NCBI GenBank assembly: GCA_964035575.1
Contig: OZ037862.1
Coordinates: 682,001 to 746,000 of the forward strand
Length of the DNA stretch: 64,000 nucleotides
Direction of reading: 5' to 3'
Origin: Rhynchopus sp. YZ270_cl-10
Lineage: Eukaryota; Euglenozoa; Diplonemea; Diplonemida; Diplonemidae
The first letter of the stretch is position 1. Every line of letters begins with the position of its first letter. Below are positions 31,047-41,034 of this stretch, piece after piece. The translations under genes were made by a program, and so were the position numbers. The notes beneath the pieces are model-generated. The model was given only the letters and a program-made list of their open reading frames with translations, ran no database searches and was not told the origin of the DNA.

Positions 31047-31796
31047 ATGCGGTCTACTTTGACGACTCGATTGGGGTTGGAGGTAAGTGTCCGCAAGATG
31101 CGTGACGTTGCAAAGACAGAACGCCGTGTACGCATGGACCGGCGTGCCTGCGTCATGCTCGCCTCCGTCCTCCACCACGTTGCAGGAGAGGTCCTGCAAC
31201 GTTCTGCCGAGGTAGCGCACCACTCCAAACGGCAGCGCATCACACCAAGCCACCTCAACTGCGGCATCCAACAGGACAGTACCTTAGCCACACTTTTTAA
31301 GTCCACCCACATAGCTGGGGGTGGGTTTAATGCGCCTGCAGTTGAACACCCAAAACCCACACGCAAGAGAAAACCTAAAGGCAAAAAATCCACCACCACC
31401 ACCACCACCACCACCACAAAGAAACGCAAGGTTGTAACCAAACCACGCAAAACAACCAAAACCTCCAAGGAACCTTCCGAAGCCTCTTTGGTGACTACCG
31501 AAGCAGAGGTGGCGGCTGTGAATGAGGTCACTGTCCCTGCCGCTCCCTCCCCCAAGGAGGACACCCACAACGAGGCACCCAACACTGTGGACCATGCCCT
31601 GCAGGGAAGCATGCCGGAAGTGCATCCAGAGGTGCCAGAGGTCCCCGCTGTGGAAGCTCTCTACGTGGAGGTGTCTCCTGGGGTTGGCATGGCAGTACAC
31701 CCCGAAGTGGCTGCAGCTGTCCCAGAGATCCCAGAGGCAGTCTATGCAGAGGTGTCTCCTGGAGTTGGCATGGCAGTGTATCCAGAAATGTCGTGA
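31047..31796 (+). CDS. Highly divergent histone H2A variant with long C-terminal tail
   Basis: Single exon, 249 residues; an in-frame TGA at 31026 fixes ATG 31047 as the start. Residues ~6-95 align with the H2A histone fold: TTRLGLEVSVRKM (for SRAGLQFPVGRV), ACVMLASVLHHVAGEVLQ (for APVYLAAVLEYLTAEILE), SKRQRITPSHLNCGIQQD (for NKKTRIIPRHLQLAIRND) and THIAGGGF (for VTIAQGGV). The usual basic N-terminal tail is reduced to about six residues. Of the six acidic-patch residues only the equivalents of E61 and D90 remain; E56, E64, E91 and E92 become H, Q, S and T. The tail (residues 100-249) starts Lys-rich with nine threonines from a CCA repeat, then turns acidic and ends with two copies of EVSPGVGMAV. 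Canonical H2A is about 130 residues. Confidence 0.85.
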   Translation: MRSTLTTRLGLEVSVRKMRDVAKTERRVRMDRRACVMLASVLHHVAGEVLQRSAEVAHHSKRQRITPSHLNCGIQQDSTLATLFKSTHIAGGGFNAPAVEHPKPTRKRKPKGKKSTTTTTTTTTKKRKVVTKPRKTTKTSKEPSEASLVTTEAEVAAVNEVTVPAAPSPKEDTHNEAPNTVDHALQGSMPEVHPEVPEVPAVEALYVEVSPGVGMAVHPEVAAAVPEIPEAVYAEVSPGVGMAVYPEMS

Positions 31797-32333
31797 AAAA
31801 GGTGGTGACCTAAAGATTAGGGAATAAGGAGATCTTCCTGAAGAGAAGATTGGATGGGGGAGAGCGCTCCTGTGTACACAGTATCGAGGAATGGCGGCCA
31901 TGGGAAGCCATTCGCAATACAAGCTTTTTCTTTTCTTTTGCAAAGATGGTTCATCTTTCAAAGTTTTCCTTTTTCTAGCCCTTTTTGTACTTTTTTTTTA
32001 AAGGGTACCCGGCATCGTTCGGTCCTCTTACCAAAAAAGGGTTTGTTTGTTTTGGGTGACGCAATGAGAGGCTTCGGTCTTGATAAACGTTTCTTTTTCT
32101 TGCAGTTCTGAGATTCTATTTCCCCCTCTCAAGACAACCAATAGCACGTCAAATACGCACTTTTTATCTCCATTTTTTTCAAGGTGGCTAGGAAAGCATA
32201 AGTAGAGGCTTTATATCACCGCCAACCTTCTTTTTCTACCTACCCCAGTATAACTGCGTTGACAGTGTTCACAATGTTTACCCTCTTTAATCTCCCCCTT
32301 TTTTTTGTACTCCCTTTCCCCTTTCGTTTCAGG

Positions 32334-32600
32334 CAGAGGACCCCCAACCGGACCCTACATCACAGGATTGTCCCTGTGTTTGCAATGATCCTTTCAGTCG
32401 TCTGATGAGTGGAAGCGGGAGTAGCACAATATCAGATGTAAACCACGAAATGGATTTGTAGGACTGCATGGTTGGGTGTCCATCCCCCGGTCATACATAG
32501 GGTTTGCGGGTTTGCGGGTTTGCGGGTTTGCGGGTTTGCATACCAATGTACACTGTTCACGAGAGGGCTTTGTATTTCAACTCTACTATCAGGTAATTTG
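32334..32600 (+). repeat. Family-D intergenic repeat (longest copy)
   Basis: Contains CTGATGAGTGGAAG, AACCACGAAATGGAT, TAGGACTGCATGGTTGGGTG and CACGAGAGGGCTTTGTATTT in order. Partial copies, all +: 9180-9290, 18727-18800, 30870-30965 and about 26051-26080. Two of the copies end 25-80 bases before a start codon (histone and EF-hand genes). Confidence 0.7.
32500..32539. repeat. (GGGTTTGC)5 octamer array
   Basis: Five perfect copies inserted within a family-D repeat. It resembles a telomere-type G/T unit but is far too short and internal to be a telomere. Confidence 0.9.
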
Positions 32601-32623
32601 TTTCATACATACACTTTTTTAAA

Positions 32624-32980
32624 ATGTTGAGAAGCGCTTTGACCGGATCGAGGATGATGGAGAGGGCTGTTGGTGTGCAGTTCCGGAGGCATGTGGATAT
32701 CGTTCAGGTGCAGAAAGCGCTTGACGCTGAGCGTAATGTTAACCAGGTCTTTAGAGATGGGTTTGTGCAGGTGTCGCAGCTTGAATACATCCTGAAGAAG
32801 CAGGGGTGCAACCTTAGCAAAGACCAGCTCGGTGAAGTGATTGCCTCGATGGACGCAAACTGCGACGGCAGGGTGTCCATAAATGAGTTCAGAAACTTCC
32901 TCTACCCAGTAGACTTCGACGCAAGCACTGAAGAAGAATACATGCCGGAATGCGCGAAACGAGAGCTCGCCTCTCTCTAA
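32624..32980 (+). CDS. Small EF-hand protein, possibly mitochondrial
   Basis: Single exon, 118 residues. One canonical calcium-binding loop is present at residues 77-88 (DANCDGRVSINE, with D, N, D at positions 1, 3, 5, G at 6 and E at 12). A paired helix-loop-helix upstream (DGFVQVSQLEYILKKQG) corresponds to the other EF-hand but its loop has lost the acidic ligands. The first 22 residues (MLRSALTGSRMMERAVGVQF) are basic and amphipathic and could be a mitochondrial presequence. Likely a calcium sensor or a small subunit of a larger complex; the partner is unknown. Confidence 0.75.
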   Translation: MLRSALTGSRMMERAVGVQFRRHVDIVQVQKALDAERNVNQVFRDGFVQVSQLEYILKKQGCNLSKDQLGEVIASMDANCDGRVSINEFRNFLYPVDFDASTEEEYMPECAKRELASL

Positions 32981-35900
32981 CTTTAAGGGGTTTCCTTTAA
33001 AAAAGACCCTTTTTACATTAGATGTTAAAAAATACATAAAAATTCTGTGAGATAAAAAAATTTTCCAAAAAAAAAAAAGGAATAAAAAAGGTAGCTTTTG
33101 TGAAGGATGAATTTAGTCTACGAAAAAAAAGTGTTATCGGCATCTATCCCTTTGGGTGATTGTGGACATAAAAAAAATGGTGAAAAAAAGGAGAGTTGAC
33201 AGAGTGAAGAGGGAGGTTGTTGAGAGTACCCCAAAAAGGAAAAAAGATCAGCAAAAAAAAAACCCAGGCAGGAATTACGGGAAAGACTGAGGTTTCTCGT
33301 CTTCTGTATGTTTTTCTGTGGGTTGTTTGTTGTTGCTTTTTTTGTTTTTGTTTCAGTGCCTGCGTCTGCTGCCGATGAGGTGCTTGCACTTTCAACTTCC
33401 CTTTTGCTTAAAACACTCCACACACCCTCCTCCATTTAATTAAGGTGTGGTCATCATGTTTCGTTAGACAAAGTTTTCTTTTCCCACCCTCCACACGATA
33501 CTCTATTTAAAAAAAATATGAACAAAAAAAGGGAACAGGAGGTTTTTTTGCACGAAATGGCAACTCCAATATTTCCCCCAAAAGAAAATTCAGAGTAAAG
33601 CAACTAAAAAAAAAATTAAACCCACACACTCTCTCCCCCAATCCCCCTCTTTGCCTCCAAGTTGGAGGAACTTGTCAAATGAGTACTGTACCTATTTAGT
33701 AAACCCCCCCTTCCATCCCTCAAAAGGGGGAATTTTTTTTTCCACATGATTTTTTTTTAAAGTGAGAGACAAGGTCACATGATAGTTTATGGATGAGAGT
33801 TTTTGCGTTTTCCACAGCACGTTTCTCTATATTCGGTCCTTGTTTTTTGTTTTTGTTTTTTGTTTGAAAGATGTGGGTGATGTAGTGATGTAGTTCATTA
33901 ATCTTTCAACTTTGATTTTTTTTTACAAAAACGAACAAAGAATCTAGTATTGTGGGGTACATCCTTGCGTGTCCTTACTGATCAAACCAAAATTTAAATT
34001 TTCAAAAAAAACAAAAAAAAAAAAAAAAAAAAAAAAGTCAAAGAAACACCGCGTTGTCGAGGATAGTCTCGACGATTGCGTATTTTTCAAAACCGGGTTT
34101 TGAGGGTTTTCTTTTTCCATCTTATTTGAAAAATTAGTTGCATTCCAAAAGAAACTCCTCTCTCCCCCTTTTTCTTTCAGGTGAGTAACTTCACCTGACC
34201 CATCCCTCCCAAGAGCGTAGAGCGGCACGTGTCAACCTTTTTTTTTAAATATTTTTTTTGCCAAAAATATACGATATCGAGACTCAGAAAATACCGCATT
34301 TTTTTTTGTCCATTTTCAGTATTGTTGTCGTGTTGTTTCGGCCCAGAATGATTATGTTTTTTAGTGTTGTACCTTGGTACAATAGAAAGGGAAAAAATCA
34401 AAGGTTTTTTATGTCGAAAACATAGTGAAGCGCATCCTCGGGTGTCTAAACTAATACCAAGTTTTCAAAGACAAAAAGTAACAAAAAAAAAAATCCTGGT
34501 TGATACGTGATGTTCTATCAATTTTGTTTTATATTCAAGTGTTCTTATTTTTTCTCTGTAGTTTGCATGGATGCACCTTTTGTACTTTTCTGTTCTTGAG
34601 AATAGAAAATAAAAAAGAGTTTTGTTGGTAAGTCCGAGAGGCTTTTTTTGACCCAACTTTTCTCTTCTCTTGGATATGTTTTATGTCTTGTGATACGTTG
34701 CTGCTGTCCTTTTTTTTTTTTTTCCGTGTTTACTGCAGGAACCCTCTCTCTCTCTCTCTATTTTTTTTTTATTTGTGTGTTTTCTCAGAAAACGTCCCAA
34801 CGTAAAAAAAAAAAGACAAAAATGTGTCTCTGCTTGATAGCTTAGATATTCAAGATATCCATTGTGAGCAGAGGTGTCTTTGTTCCCTTCCTCTTCCCCC
34901 CCCTTCTCATTCGCACATTATGTTCATTTTTCTTTTTGTGGCAAGATGTGCATTTTATAGGTGACTAAGCACGAAAAGCTTAGAATCTTACAATTTTTTT
35001 TTTTTTTTTGAAAGATTGCGTATGCACAAGAGAGGCACATTCATCTTTTACTTTTTCTTTTTTACCCCCCCAAGTTGCAGCTTATCATTCCTTTTTTCAG
35101 TTTTTTCTGCGTTAGATGTCAGGGTTAATGAAAACTGGGGTTTCCACCCATATCAGCATTTTTTTTATTGTTTTTTTTTACCCCTTTTACTTTTGTTTTG
35201 ATATTTGGTTTTTCGAATGGAACAAAAGTGGGGTCAAGGGGGGGTAAACTGTTTTGCACTATTTTTCAACATCTCATCAAAAACGAACAGGGTTGTGCGG
35301 TTAGCCTGTGTCTGCAGATGTACGGTGAGACGTTTTTACTTTCAACGTCTTTGTGATAGGTGACTTAACATGAGAGGCTTAGGTTCATCTCATAAAATTG
35401 GATTTGCTTTGATTTGATGAAGAAAATGCAACACAACAATTTCCTCCCCACCTAACAATAATTCTCACGAAGAACAGATGCGAGAAAAATGATTATTTCT
35501 CCAATCTGTTTTTCCCCCATATGCCCCCATATCCTCAAAGAATGCAATGGGTATCAGATGTGCTGCGACCATTCTAGCCTTTCAAGTGAGGGGGGGTTAC
35601 TGGTGTTTTTTTTTTCATCGTGCCCCCCTTCCCTAAAGAAAATTTCAAAAAAATCCTCTCTTTTGGGGATATCTACGTTATTGAGTGTGTTTGAAAAGAC
35701 AGTATATAAAAAAAAAAACCTGAAATTGTTAAATGCTTTCCTGTCGCTCTCCTGAGTCCAAAGAACGGACCTCTTCCCCTCAAAGTTTGATGAGGGAAAA
35801 GAAAGCGGGAATATTATTATAATGCCTTGTTGTACCAAAGTTGAACAAAAAAAAAGCAATTTCGTGGACTATATAAAACGGTTGTTCCGATTGGGATTTT

Positions 35901-36417
35901 TTTTTTCCCACTCTCCCCCCAAAAAAACCCCCCCTCTTTACCTTTTTTCGTTGCATTTGCGTTGGAACTGAGTGGTGTTTTGATCTTGCCTCAATTATTG
36001 GCAATTTTTTTTTTGCACTTCTTCAGTTCATTCTTTTTTTTCTTTCTTAGATGTGTATGCACAAAAGGCACATTCATCTTTCAACTTTTTCCTTTTTTTT
36101 TTTTTTTTTTTCCGTTGCGTTTTTTTTTTTTTTTTTTTTTTTTTTTTGATTTTTGAAGTCAACGTAAAAGTTAAAAAAAATACCCCATATTTGTCCCTCC
36201 TCCTTGAACAAAAAAAAGACACTCTCACCCTCCTCCCTCGGTTTACCCCTTTTATGCACAGCCTTTCCTTTGATAAGATAAACCCCTCCCATTCTGACGC
36301 AATGCTTCCTTGCATACAACTTCCCTTGGATACCGGAGTTTGACCTTTCAACCCCTCTCTTTTCTCTTCTCTCTCTCTCCCCCCCTTAACCTTCCTCATC
36401 TTAAGAAACCCTTGGAG
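32981..36417. other. 3.4-kb repeat-rich spacer
   Basis: No credible gene on either strand; the ORFs are poly-F, poly-K or poly-S products of A/T runs. Modules present: B at 33357-33400 and 35305-35350, A at 34959-34990 and 35358-35390 (directly following B), C at 34943-34955 (partial), 35011-35056 and 36049-36089, and a C-like piece at 33861-33905. Long T runs at 34000-34036 (as A) and 36088-36147. A B-then-A or C-then-A order recurs. Confidence 0.55.
36049..36089 (+). repeat. Family-C intergenic module (representative copy)
   Basis: Consensus GATGTGTATGCACAAGAGGC then ACATTCATCTTTCAACTTT in two blocks. Other copies, all +: 9089-9118, 29911-29951, 30468-30507, 35011-35056, 42311-42343, 43104-43138, and weaker ones at 33861 and 53466. 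Shares the box GAGAGGC...TTCATCT with family A and TTTCAACTT with family B. Confidence 0.75.
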
Positions 36418-37446
36418 ATGTCGGGGTTTGAAAATGAGACGTGCTGTCTCTGTTGTGATTTGATATATTTGCCTGTGGTGCTTCCTTGTGGACATGTGTG
36501 TTGTTCTATGTGTATTGCAGACTTGGGAGTACATTCAGATGCTGCGAATTTGACTTGCGCAGTGTGCCCTATATGCAGAAGGGTGCTGCCTATGGTTTCG
36601 GATTTGAAGGAGTGCAAAGTGTTGAGTGCGTTGTTGGAAGGAAAACATCCGGTGGAGTATGCAAGACGAAGAGAGGAGCACCGTGCGCACACTGCAGGGA
36701 CTGAGGTGATTCCGGTGTTTGTGTTGGAGGCAGCGTTGCCGAATCAGCTGCTTTGCTTCAAAATATTCGAACCGCGCTACATTCTTATGCTCGAACGCTG
36801 CATTGCTGAGGCCAAACGGGTGGGAGGAGGAGGAGGAGGAGGAGGAGGAGGAGGAGGAGGAGGAGGAGGAGGAGGAGGAGGAGGAGGAGGAGGAGGAGGA
36901 GGAGGAGGAGGAGGAGGAGGAGGAGGAGGAGAGGGAGGGGAAACCAAAGCTCGCTTTGGCATGGTCGGCACCGACACCTCTAACGCGCTTCTCCCGCGAG
37001 GGGTGGAGCTTCTTGTAACGCTATGCGAAGAGCGGCCAAATGGGCGGTACTACATCGAGTCAATCGGATCGCGTGTTTTTCACATAAAAGAGCAGTGGCC
37101 GACGGATGGGTATATCAGTGCAAAGGTGCAGTGGGAAGGCGAAGAGGAAGGTGGGGTGGACGAACCGGACCCAGATCTTGAGGAGATGGCGGAGCGTTGG
37201 TGTGCGTTGATCCTGCAAAGTGGTATGCAGTCTGGGGAGCGCTTTGCAAAGAGGAAGCAACGTTTGGGGCCGTTCCCTACAGAGACAGGGAAGCGTGCGC
37301 TATGGATAGCGGCGCTGCTCAACCCTTTAGACGAGCCTTGCATTGCGCAGGCAATCAACCATCGCATGATGCTGACAGGCTCTGCAGATGTCCGTCTTGA
37401 AGTTGCCCGAAAGGCTCTTGAAGACTCAATCAAGAGTTTTGAATGA
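36418..37446 (+). CDS. RING finger plus LON-substrate-domain protein, paralogue 1 (poly-Gly expanded)
   Basis: Start taken at ATG 36418 (MSGFENETCC), matching the paralogue's start; the frame is open upstream through leader. 342 residues. Residues 9-58 form a C3HC4 RING (CCLCC, PCGHVCCSMC, CPICRR), implying E3 ubiquitin ligase activity. Residues ~100-310 are a LON N-terminal (substrate-binding) domain (IPVFVLEAALPNQ, FKIFEPRYILMLERC, KARFGMVG). This is the architecture of LONRF proteins. At residues 136-171 a (GGA) repeat encodes 36 consecutive glycines inside the LON domain, exactly where paralogue 2 (41.0 kb) has only two, so it is an insertion in a surface loop. It lacks the C-terminal membrane helix of the paralogue. 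An acceptor-like ATCTTAAG precedes the start by 12 bases. Confidence 0.85.
   Translation: MSGFENETCCLCCDLIYLPVVLPCGHVCCSMCIADLGVHSDAANLTCAVCPICRRVLPMVSDLKECKVLSALLEGKHPVEYARRREEHRAHTAGTEVIPVFVLEAALPNQLLCFKIFEPRYILMLERCIAEAKRVGGGGGGGGGGGGGGGGGGGGGGGGGGGGGGGGGGGGEGGETKARFGMVGTDTSNALLPRGVELLVTLCEERPNGRYYIESIGSRVFHIKEQWPTDGYISAKVQWEGEEEGGVDEPDPDLEEMAERWCALILQSGMQSGERFAKRKQRLGPFPTETGKRALWIAALLNPLDEPCIAQAINHRMMLTGSADVRLEVARKALEDSIKSFE
36823..36930 (+). repeat. In-frame (GGA)36 repeat encoding polyglycine
   Basis: Thirty-six uninterrupted GGA codons within the LON domain of the RING-LON gene. The other frames read poly-Glu and poly-Arg/antisense poly-Pro, which explains the spurious ORFs here. Confidence 0.97.
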
Positions 37447-37645
37447 GTTGATAAAGCGTCGTAGGTTCCCGTTTGGGTTTGCGGGGAGGGATATGGGGTC
37501 TGTGTTCTAACCTATAGCATGAGAAAAGAAAAGAGACAATTTTCTTAGTTTGTCTCGCTTTATTTTAGAGTTTCTCGGCGATATTAACTGTTTCAATTCA
37601 CAGCAGGGTAAAAAAGAGTTTACACGAACCACACAAAGGGCAGAA

Positions 37646-40600
37646 ATGTCCGACCTACAAAACTCATTTGAAAATGTTGGGCTGACGGGGCATCAGCTGA
37701 CGACGGCGGAGCAGACCGCACTTTCGTGCTCGCTTGCGGTGCTGAGCCATGACTTTAGCACGCCTGTTGTGTTCTGGGGGAAGGTGGATGGGTACCAGGG
37801 GGAGTACCTGATAGCGCAGACGAGGTCGAATGGGCCGGGAATGTCTGTAGAACAGGCTGCGCTTGGGAAGGAGAAGACGCTGTTCTCGACAGACAGGGGG
37901 CACAACTGGACACTCCTCGAAAGCGACCTGACAGACAAACAAACGCAGTTCGCAGAGCAAATCCGTGGCAAGTTCATGGGCAACCCCAAACACGACTACA
38001 AAGTAAAGCAGCAGCTCCCCGACCTTGAGGAACCCCCCGCACCCGTAGAGCCTGCCGCCGACAAAGAAGCGGACGGTGAAGACGAAGACGAAGAGAAGGA
38101 AGAGAACGAAGGCGAGAAGGAGGAGGAAGAGGAGAAGAAGGAGGAGGCGGCAGAGGAGGAGGCACCGAAGAAGCGCAAAAAGAAGGTAGTCATTGTGTCG
38201 ATGGCGGAGTCGACACGTCTTGCGCACTTTGTGTTGACACACGACTTCAGGTGCAAGGTTGTCCCACACGGCAAGCTGATGCTCACACAAATGAACACCG
38301 TCGCCATCAACAAGACCTTCCACGGGCTCACCAGAGAAGACGCCATCCTCCCCTCACGGTACTGCCACCTGCGCAAGCCGCGTGCAGCAAAGGAGGAGGG
38401 TGGCAACCCTGTGCTCGACTTCATGGAGCCCCTCTCCAACGACATCCCACAAGGCACCTGGACGCTTCAGTACGACCCCTCGTTGGGCCTAGTGGTGGGG
38501 AAGAACCTCATGTTCCCGGTATGGACAACAAGCGTTTAGGGTCAGGGTAGGGGGTGAACATGATTACATAACACACTCTTATGCTGGTTTGTTTGTCGAG
38601 GGTTTTGGCCATGCGCCTCTCCTGCTGAGCACACTTAGAGCAATGATTCGGTTTCGCTTTCGTACACACCACCACGTTCCACATGTTTTGTGGCCACGTA
38701 CAGCGTCTTCAGTGAGCGCATGCGTTCGTGTCTACTTTCTGCTATACCTGCCACTCCCATTTTACTTCCACGTGTTCTTCGTGTTTTCTGTTGTTATTAC
38801 ACATCATCTATACGCAGCCTCTGGACATGATTACATAACACACTCTTATGCTGGTTTGTTTGTCGAGGGTTTGGCCATGCGCCTCTCCTGCTGAGCACAC
38901 TTAGAGCAATGATTCGGTTTCGTCTGTGCGGTCAGTGTCGGTTTTGCTTCTGGGCTGCGAAGCAAAGTATTGCAGAAACAACACTTCATACACACATAGT
39001 TTGTGAAAAATTGTGATATTCTGTGCAGTGTGTGGAGTGGGGATGGATCCTGGGACCTTCCAGCCAGTGGCCTGTGGATAGCCAGCTCAGCTAACCGGTC
39101 CCATTACATAGCCTGTGTCTCCTGAGGACCTGATATGGTGTGGCTGAAGGGGGGTGCTATTTTCTGCTATTTTCTGCTATTTTCTGCTATTTTGGGGGTC
39201 TGGATTTTTTTTTATTTTTTGGCCGTGGTTTGGGCTTTTGCTAAAGGGAGGGGAAATGAGGCACTCCTGACCCCAGCCAGTCCCCAAAACACCTACCAAA
39301 GATGCAGACAACGTTTTTTTCGAGCAAAAAAGCGTAAAAAATAAGATCAATTTTAGCAAAAAAAAAATGTATTTTGTCCCGATATAGACCAGGTGCTGTA
39401 CTGTGTACTGTGTACTGTGTACTGTGTACTGTGTACTGTGTACTGTGTACTGTGTACTGTGTACTGTGTACTGTGTACTGTGTACTGTGTACTGTGTACT
39501 GTGTACTGTGTACTGTGTACTGTGTACTGTGTACTGTGTACTGTGTACTGTGTACTGTGTACTGTGTACTGTGTACTGTGTACTGTGTACTGTGTACTGT
39601 GTACTGTGTACTGTGTACTGTGTACTGTGTACTGTGTACTGTGTACTGTGTACTGTGTACTGTGTACTGTGTACTGTGTACTGTGTACTGTGTACTGTGT
39701 ACTGTGTACTGTGTACTGTGTACTGTGTACTGTGTACTGTGTACTGTGTACTGTGTACTGTGTACTGTGTACTGTGTACTGTGTACTGTGTACTGTGTAC
39801 TGTGTACTGTGTACTGTGTACTGTGTACTGTGTACTGTGTACTGTGTACTGTGTACTGTGTACTGTGTACTGTGTACTGTGTACTGTGTACTGTGTACTG
39901 TGTACTGTGTACTGTGTACTGTGTACTGTGTACTGTGTACTGTGTACTGTGTACTGTGTACTGTGTACTGTGTACTGTGTACTGTGTACTGTGTACTGTG
40001 TACTGTGTACTGTGTACTGTGTACTGTGTACTGTGTACTGTGTACTGTGTACTGTGTACTGTGTACTGTGTACTGTGTACTGTGTACTGTGTACTGTGTA
40101 CTGTGTACTGTGTACTGTGTACTGTGTACCTTATGATCCGTTTGTGGAGTGGGAGGGGGTTTCCGGGTTTGCGGGCTGGCCAAGTTTCCTTCCCTCGTCC
40201 ATCGGGAGCCACACCACCACCCAGCCACCAAACCCAAAAAAAACCCCCCAAAGTGCTATTTTCTGCTATTTTCTGCGATTTTCTGCTATTTTCTGCTATT
40301 TTGGGGTCGTCAGCCACACCACTGATATTCTTTTTTTGTCAAACTTTGTTCGTTCGGACATGATTACATAACACACTCTTATGCTGGTTTGTTTGTCGAG
40401 GGTTTGGCCACGCGCCTCTCCTGCTGAGCACACTTAGAGCAATGATTCGGTTTCGCTTTCGTCCACACCAGACACAACACGAGCGACCCCCCTCTGCTGT
40501 GGCAGACTTCCCACTCCCAGGCAATATTCCGCAACACCTGTAACATGATTACATAACACACTCTTATGCTGGTTTGTTTGTCGAGGGTTTGGCCATGCGC

Positions 40601-40806
40601 CTCTCCTGCTGAGCACACTTAGAGCAATGATTACACCCACGAACCTCTCAACTCTCACCTACCACTAACTAACTTTAAAACCACCACCACCACCACCACC
40701 ACCACAGGGCACCGTGTTCTACCACCAGCCCGACTCCAGTCTCTTTGGCCAATACTACTTCGGCAACGGTGAGATCAACCTTGACCTCTGCTACATGCTG
40801 CCCTGA
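37646..40806 (+). CDS. RSPH9: Radial spoke head protein 9 homologue
   Basis: Exon 1 is 37646-38518, exon 2 is 40708-40806; phase-0 intron GTATGG...CCACAG of 2189 bp. Total 323 residues. Family matches run along the whole protein: VVFWGKVDGYQGEYLIAQ (family LFWGRI...DYYIAQ), RGKFMGNPKHDYK (GRFMGDPSYEYE), TVAINKTFHGL (HVNRTFEGL), LDFMEPLSNDIPQGTWTLQY (LDFMDSLEHDIPKGSWSIQ) and, across the splice, NLMFP-GTVFYHQPDS...YYFGNGEINLDLCYML (LLWPGLTFYHAP...YVGTGEKNMDLPFML). It is part of the radial spoke head of motile cilia. A Glu/Lys-rich insert of about 50 residues (near 135-185) is not in the animal proteins. Reading on past 38518 into the intron gives a premature TAG, so the distal exon is required. 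Confidence 0.92.
39040..39103 (-). repeat. Degenerate tRNA-like (possible SINE) remnant
   Basis: On the minus strand the sequence GGGACCGGTTAGCTGAGCTG continues to a perfect RNA polymerase III box A (TAGCTGAGCTGG, fitting TRGCNNARYNGG), a 4-bp D-stem (TAGC/GCTA) and, about 35 bases on, a poor box B (GGTCCCAGGATCC). The anticodon arm does not fold well, so it is not a working tRNA gene. A tRNA-derived short element is the simplest reading; only one copy is seen. Confidence 0.35.
39397..40129. repeat. (TGTACTG)105 heptamer satellite
   Basis: Perfect tandem copies of a 7-bp unit for 733 bp. Since 7 is not divisible by 3 and no rotation contains a stop codon on either strand, all six frames are open through the array, producing several long ORFs of a repeated heptapeptide; none is a gene. 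Confidence 0.98.
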
Positions 40807-41034
40807 TCCGTACACACAAACAACACCCACACTTATACTATTCCCCTTCACCCATACCCCATCCCCCCCACTCCACAAATAACCTCTTTATTTTGCGGCC
40901 GAGGCTTTTACACACACCTTTCCCGCTTCTTTCTGTTCAAAATAAACGACCCTATTCCCCCCCCTTTTCCCCCTCTTTCTCTACCCTCACCAACCTCACC
41001 GACACATCTTTCTCTCTCAGGAGAAGCTACAAAA

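Larger units (their letters stand above)
31797..32623. other. Spacer with a family-D repeat and an octamer array
   Basis: No gene. The longest family-D copy spans about 32334-32600 and contains (GGGTTTGC)5 at 32500-32539. An acceptor-like CTACTATCAG ends at 32592, 31 bases before the EF-hand start. Confidence 0.6.
38559..40632 (+). repeat. Four direct copies of a ~95-bp intron repeat
   Basis: Copies at 38559-38663, 38825-38922, 40358-40464 and 40543-40632, all in the same direction. Each begins ACATGATTACATAACACACT, passes TGTTTGTCGAGGG and ends CTTAGAGCAATGATT. They differ by only a few bases (for example GGGTTTTGGCC against GGGTTTGGCC), so they are recent. Not seen outside this intron. Confidence 0.9.
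38519..40707. other. 2.2-kb RSPH9 intron packed with repeats
   Basis: The only intron of the gene and by far the longest plain intron in the window. It holds four copies of a ~95-bp repeat, a 733-bp heptamer satellite, a TTTTCTGCTA repeat on both sides of the satellite (39160-39190 and 40253-40300), and a tRNA-like remnant on the minus strand. Its 3' splice site abuts a (CCA)n run instead of a normal T/C tract, with ACTAACTAAC at 40667-40676 as the candidate branch point. Confidence 0.85.

Noticed and set aside
31081-31088. GGAGGTAAGTG near the histone start as a 5' splice site
   Set aside because: The histone-fold frame continues without a break through it, and other introns here use GTATG, not GTAAG.
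32402-32484. Hammerhead ribozyme-like core in the family-D repeat: CTGATGA, a 4-bp stem II (GTGG/CCAC), GAAA and a 5-bp stem III with correctly placed T-C
   Set aside because: Stem I cannot form (flanking bases do not pair) and the other family-D copies do not keep the core, so it is probably chance or a dead relic.
32500-32539. Telomere repeat
   Set aside because: Only five copies of an 8-mer inside an interspersed repeat, not at an end.
36777-36977. Polyproline and polyglutamate ORFs
   Set aside because: Alternative frames of the (GGA)36 repeat in the RING-LON gene.
38519-38539. RSPH9 ending at the TAG after VWTTSV
   Set aside because: The family C-terminus is found in frame at 40708 after a standard acceptor, and GTATGG at 38519 matches the other donors.
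39241-40371. Several long ORFs on both strands of the RSPH9 intron
   Set aside because: All are translations of the TGTACTG heptamer, open in every frame by composition.
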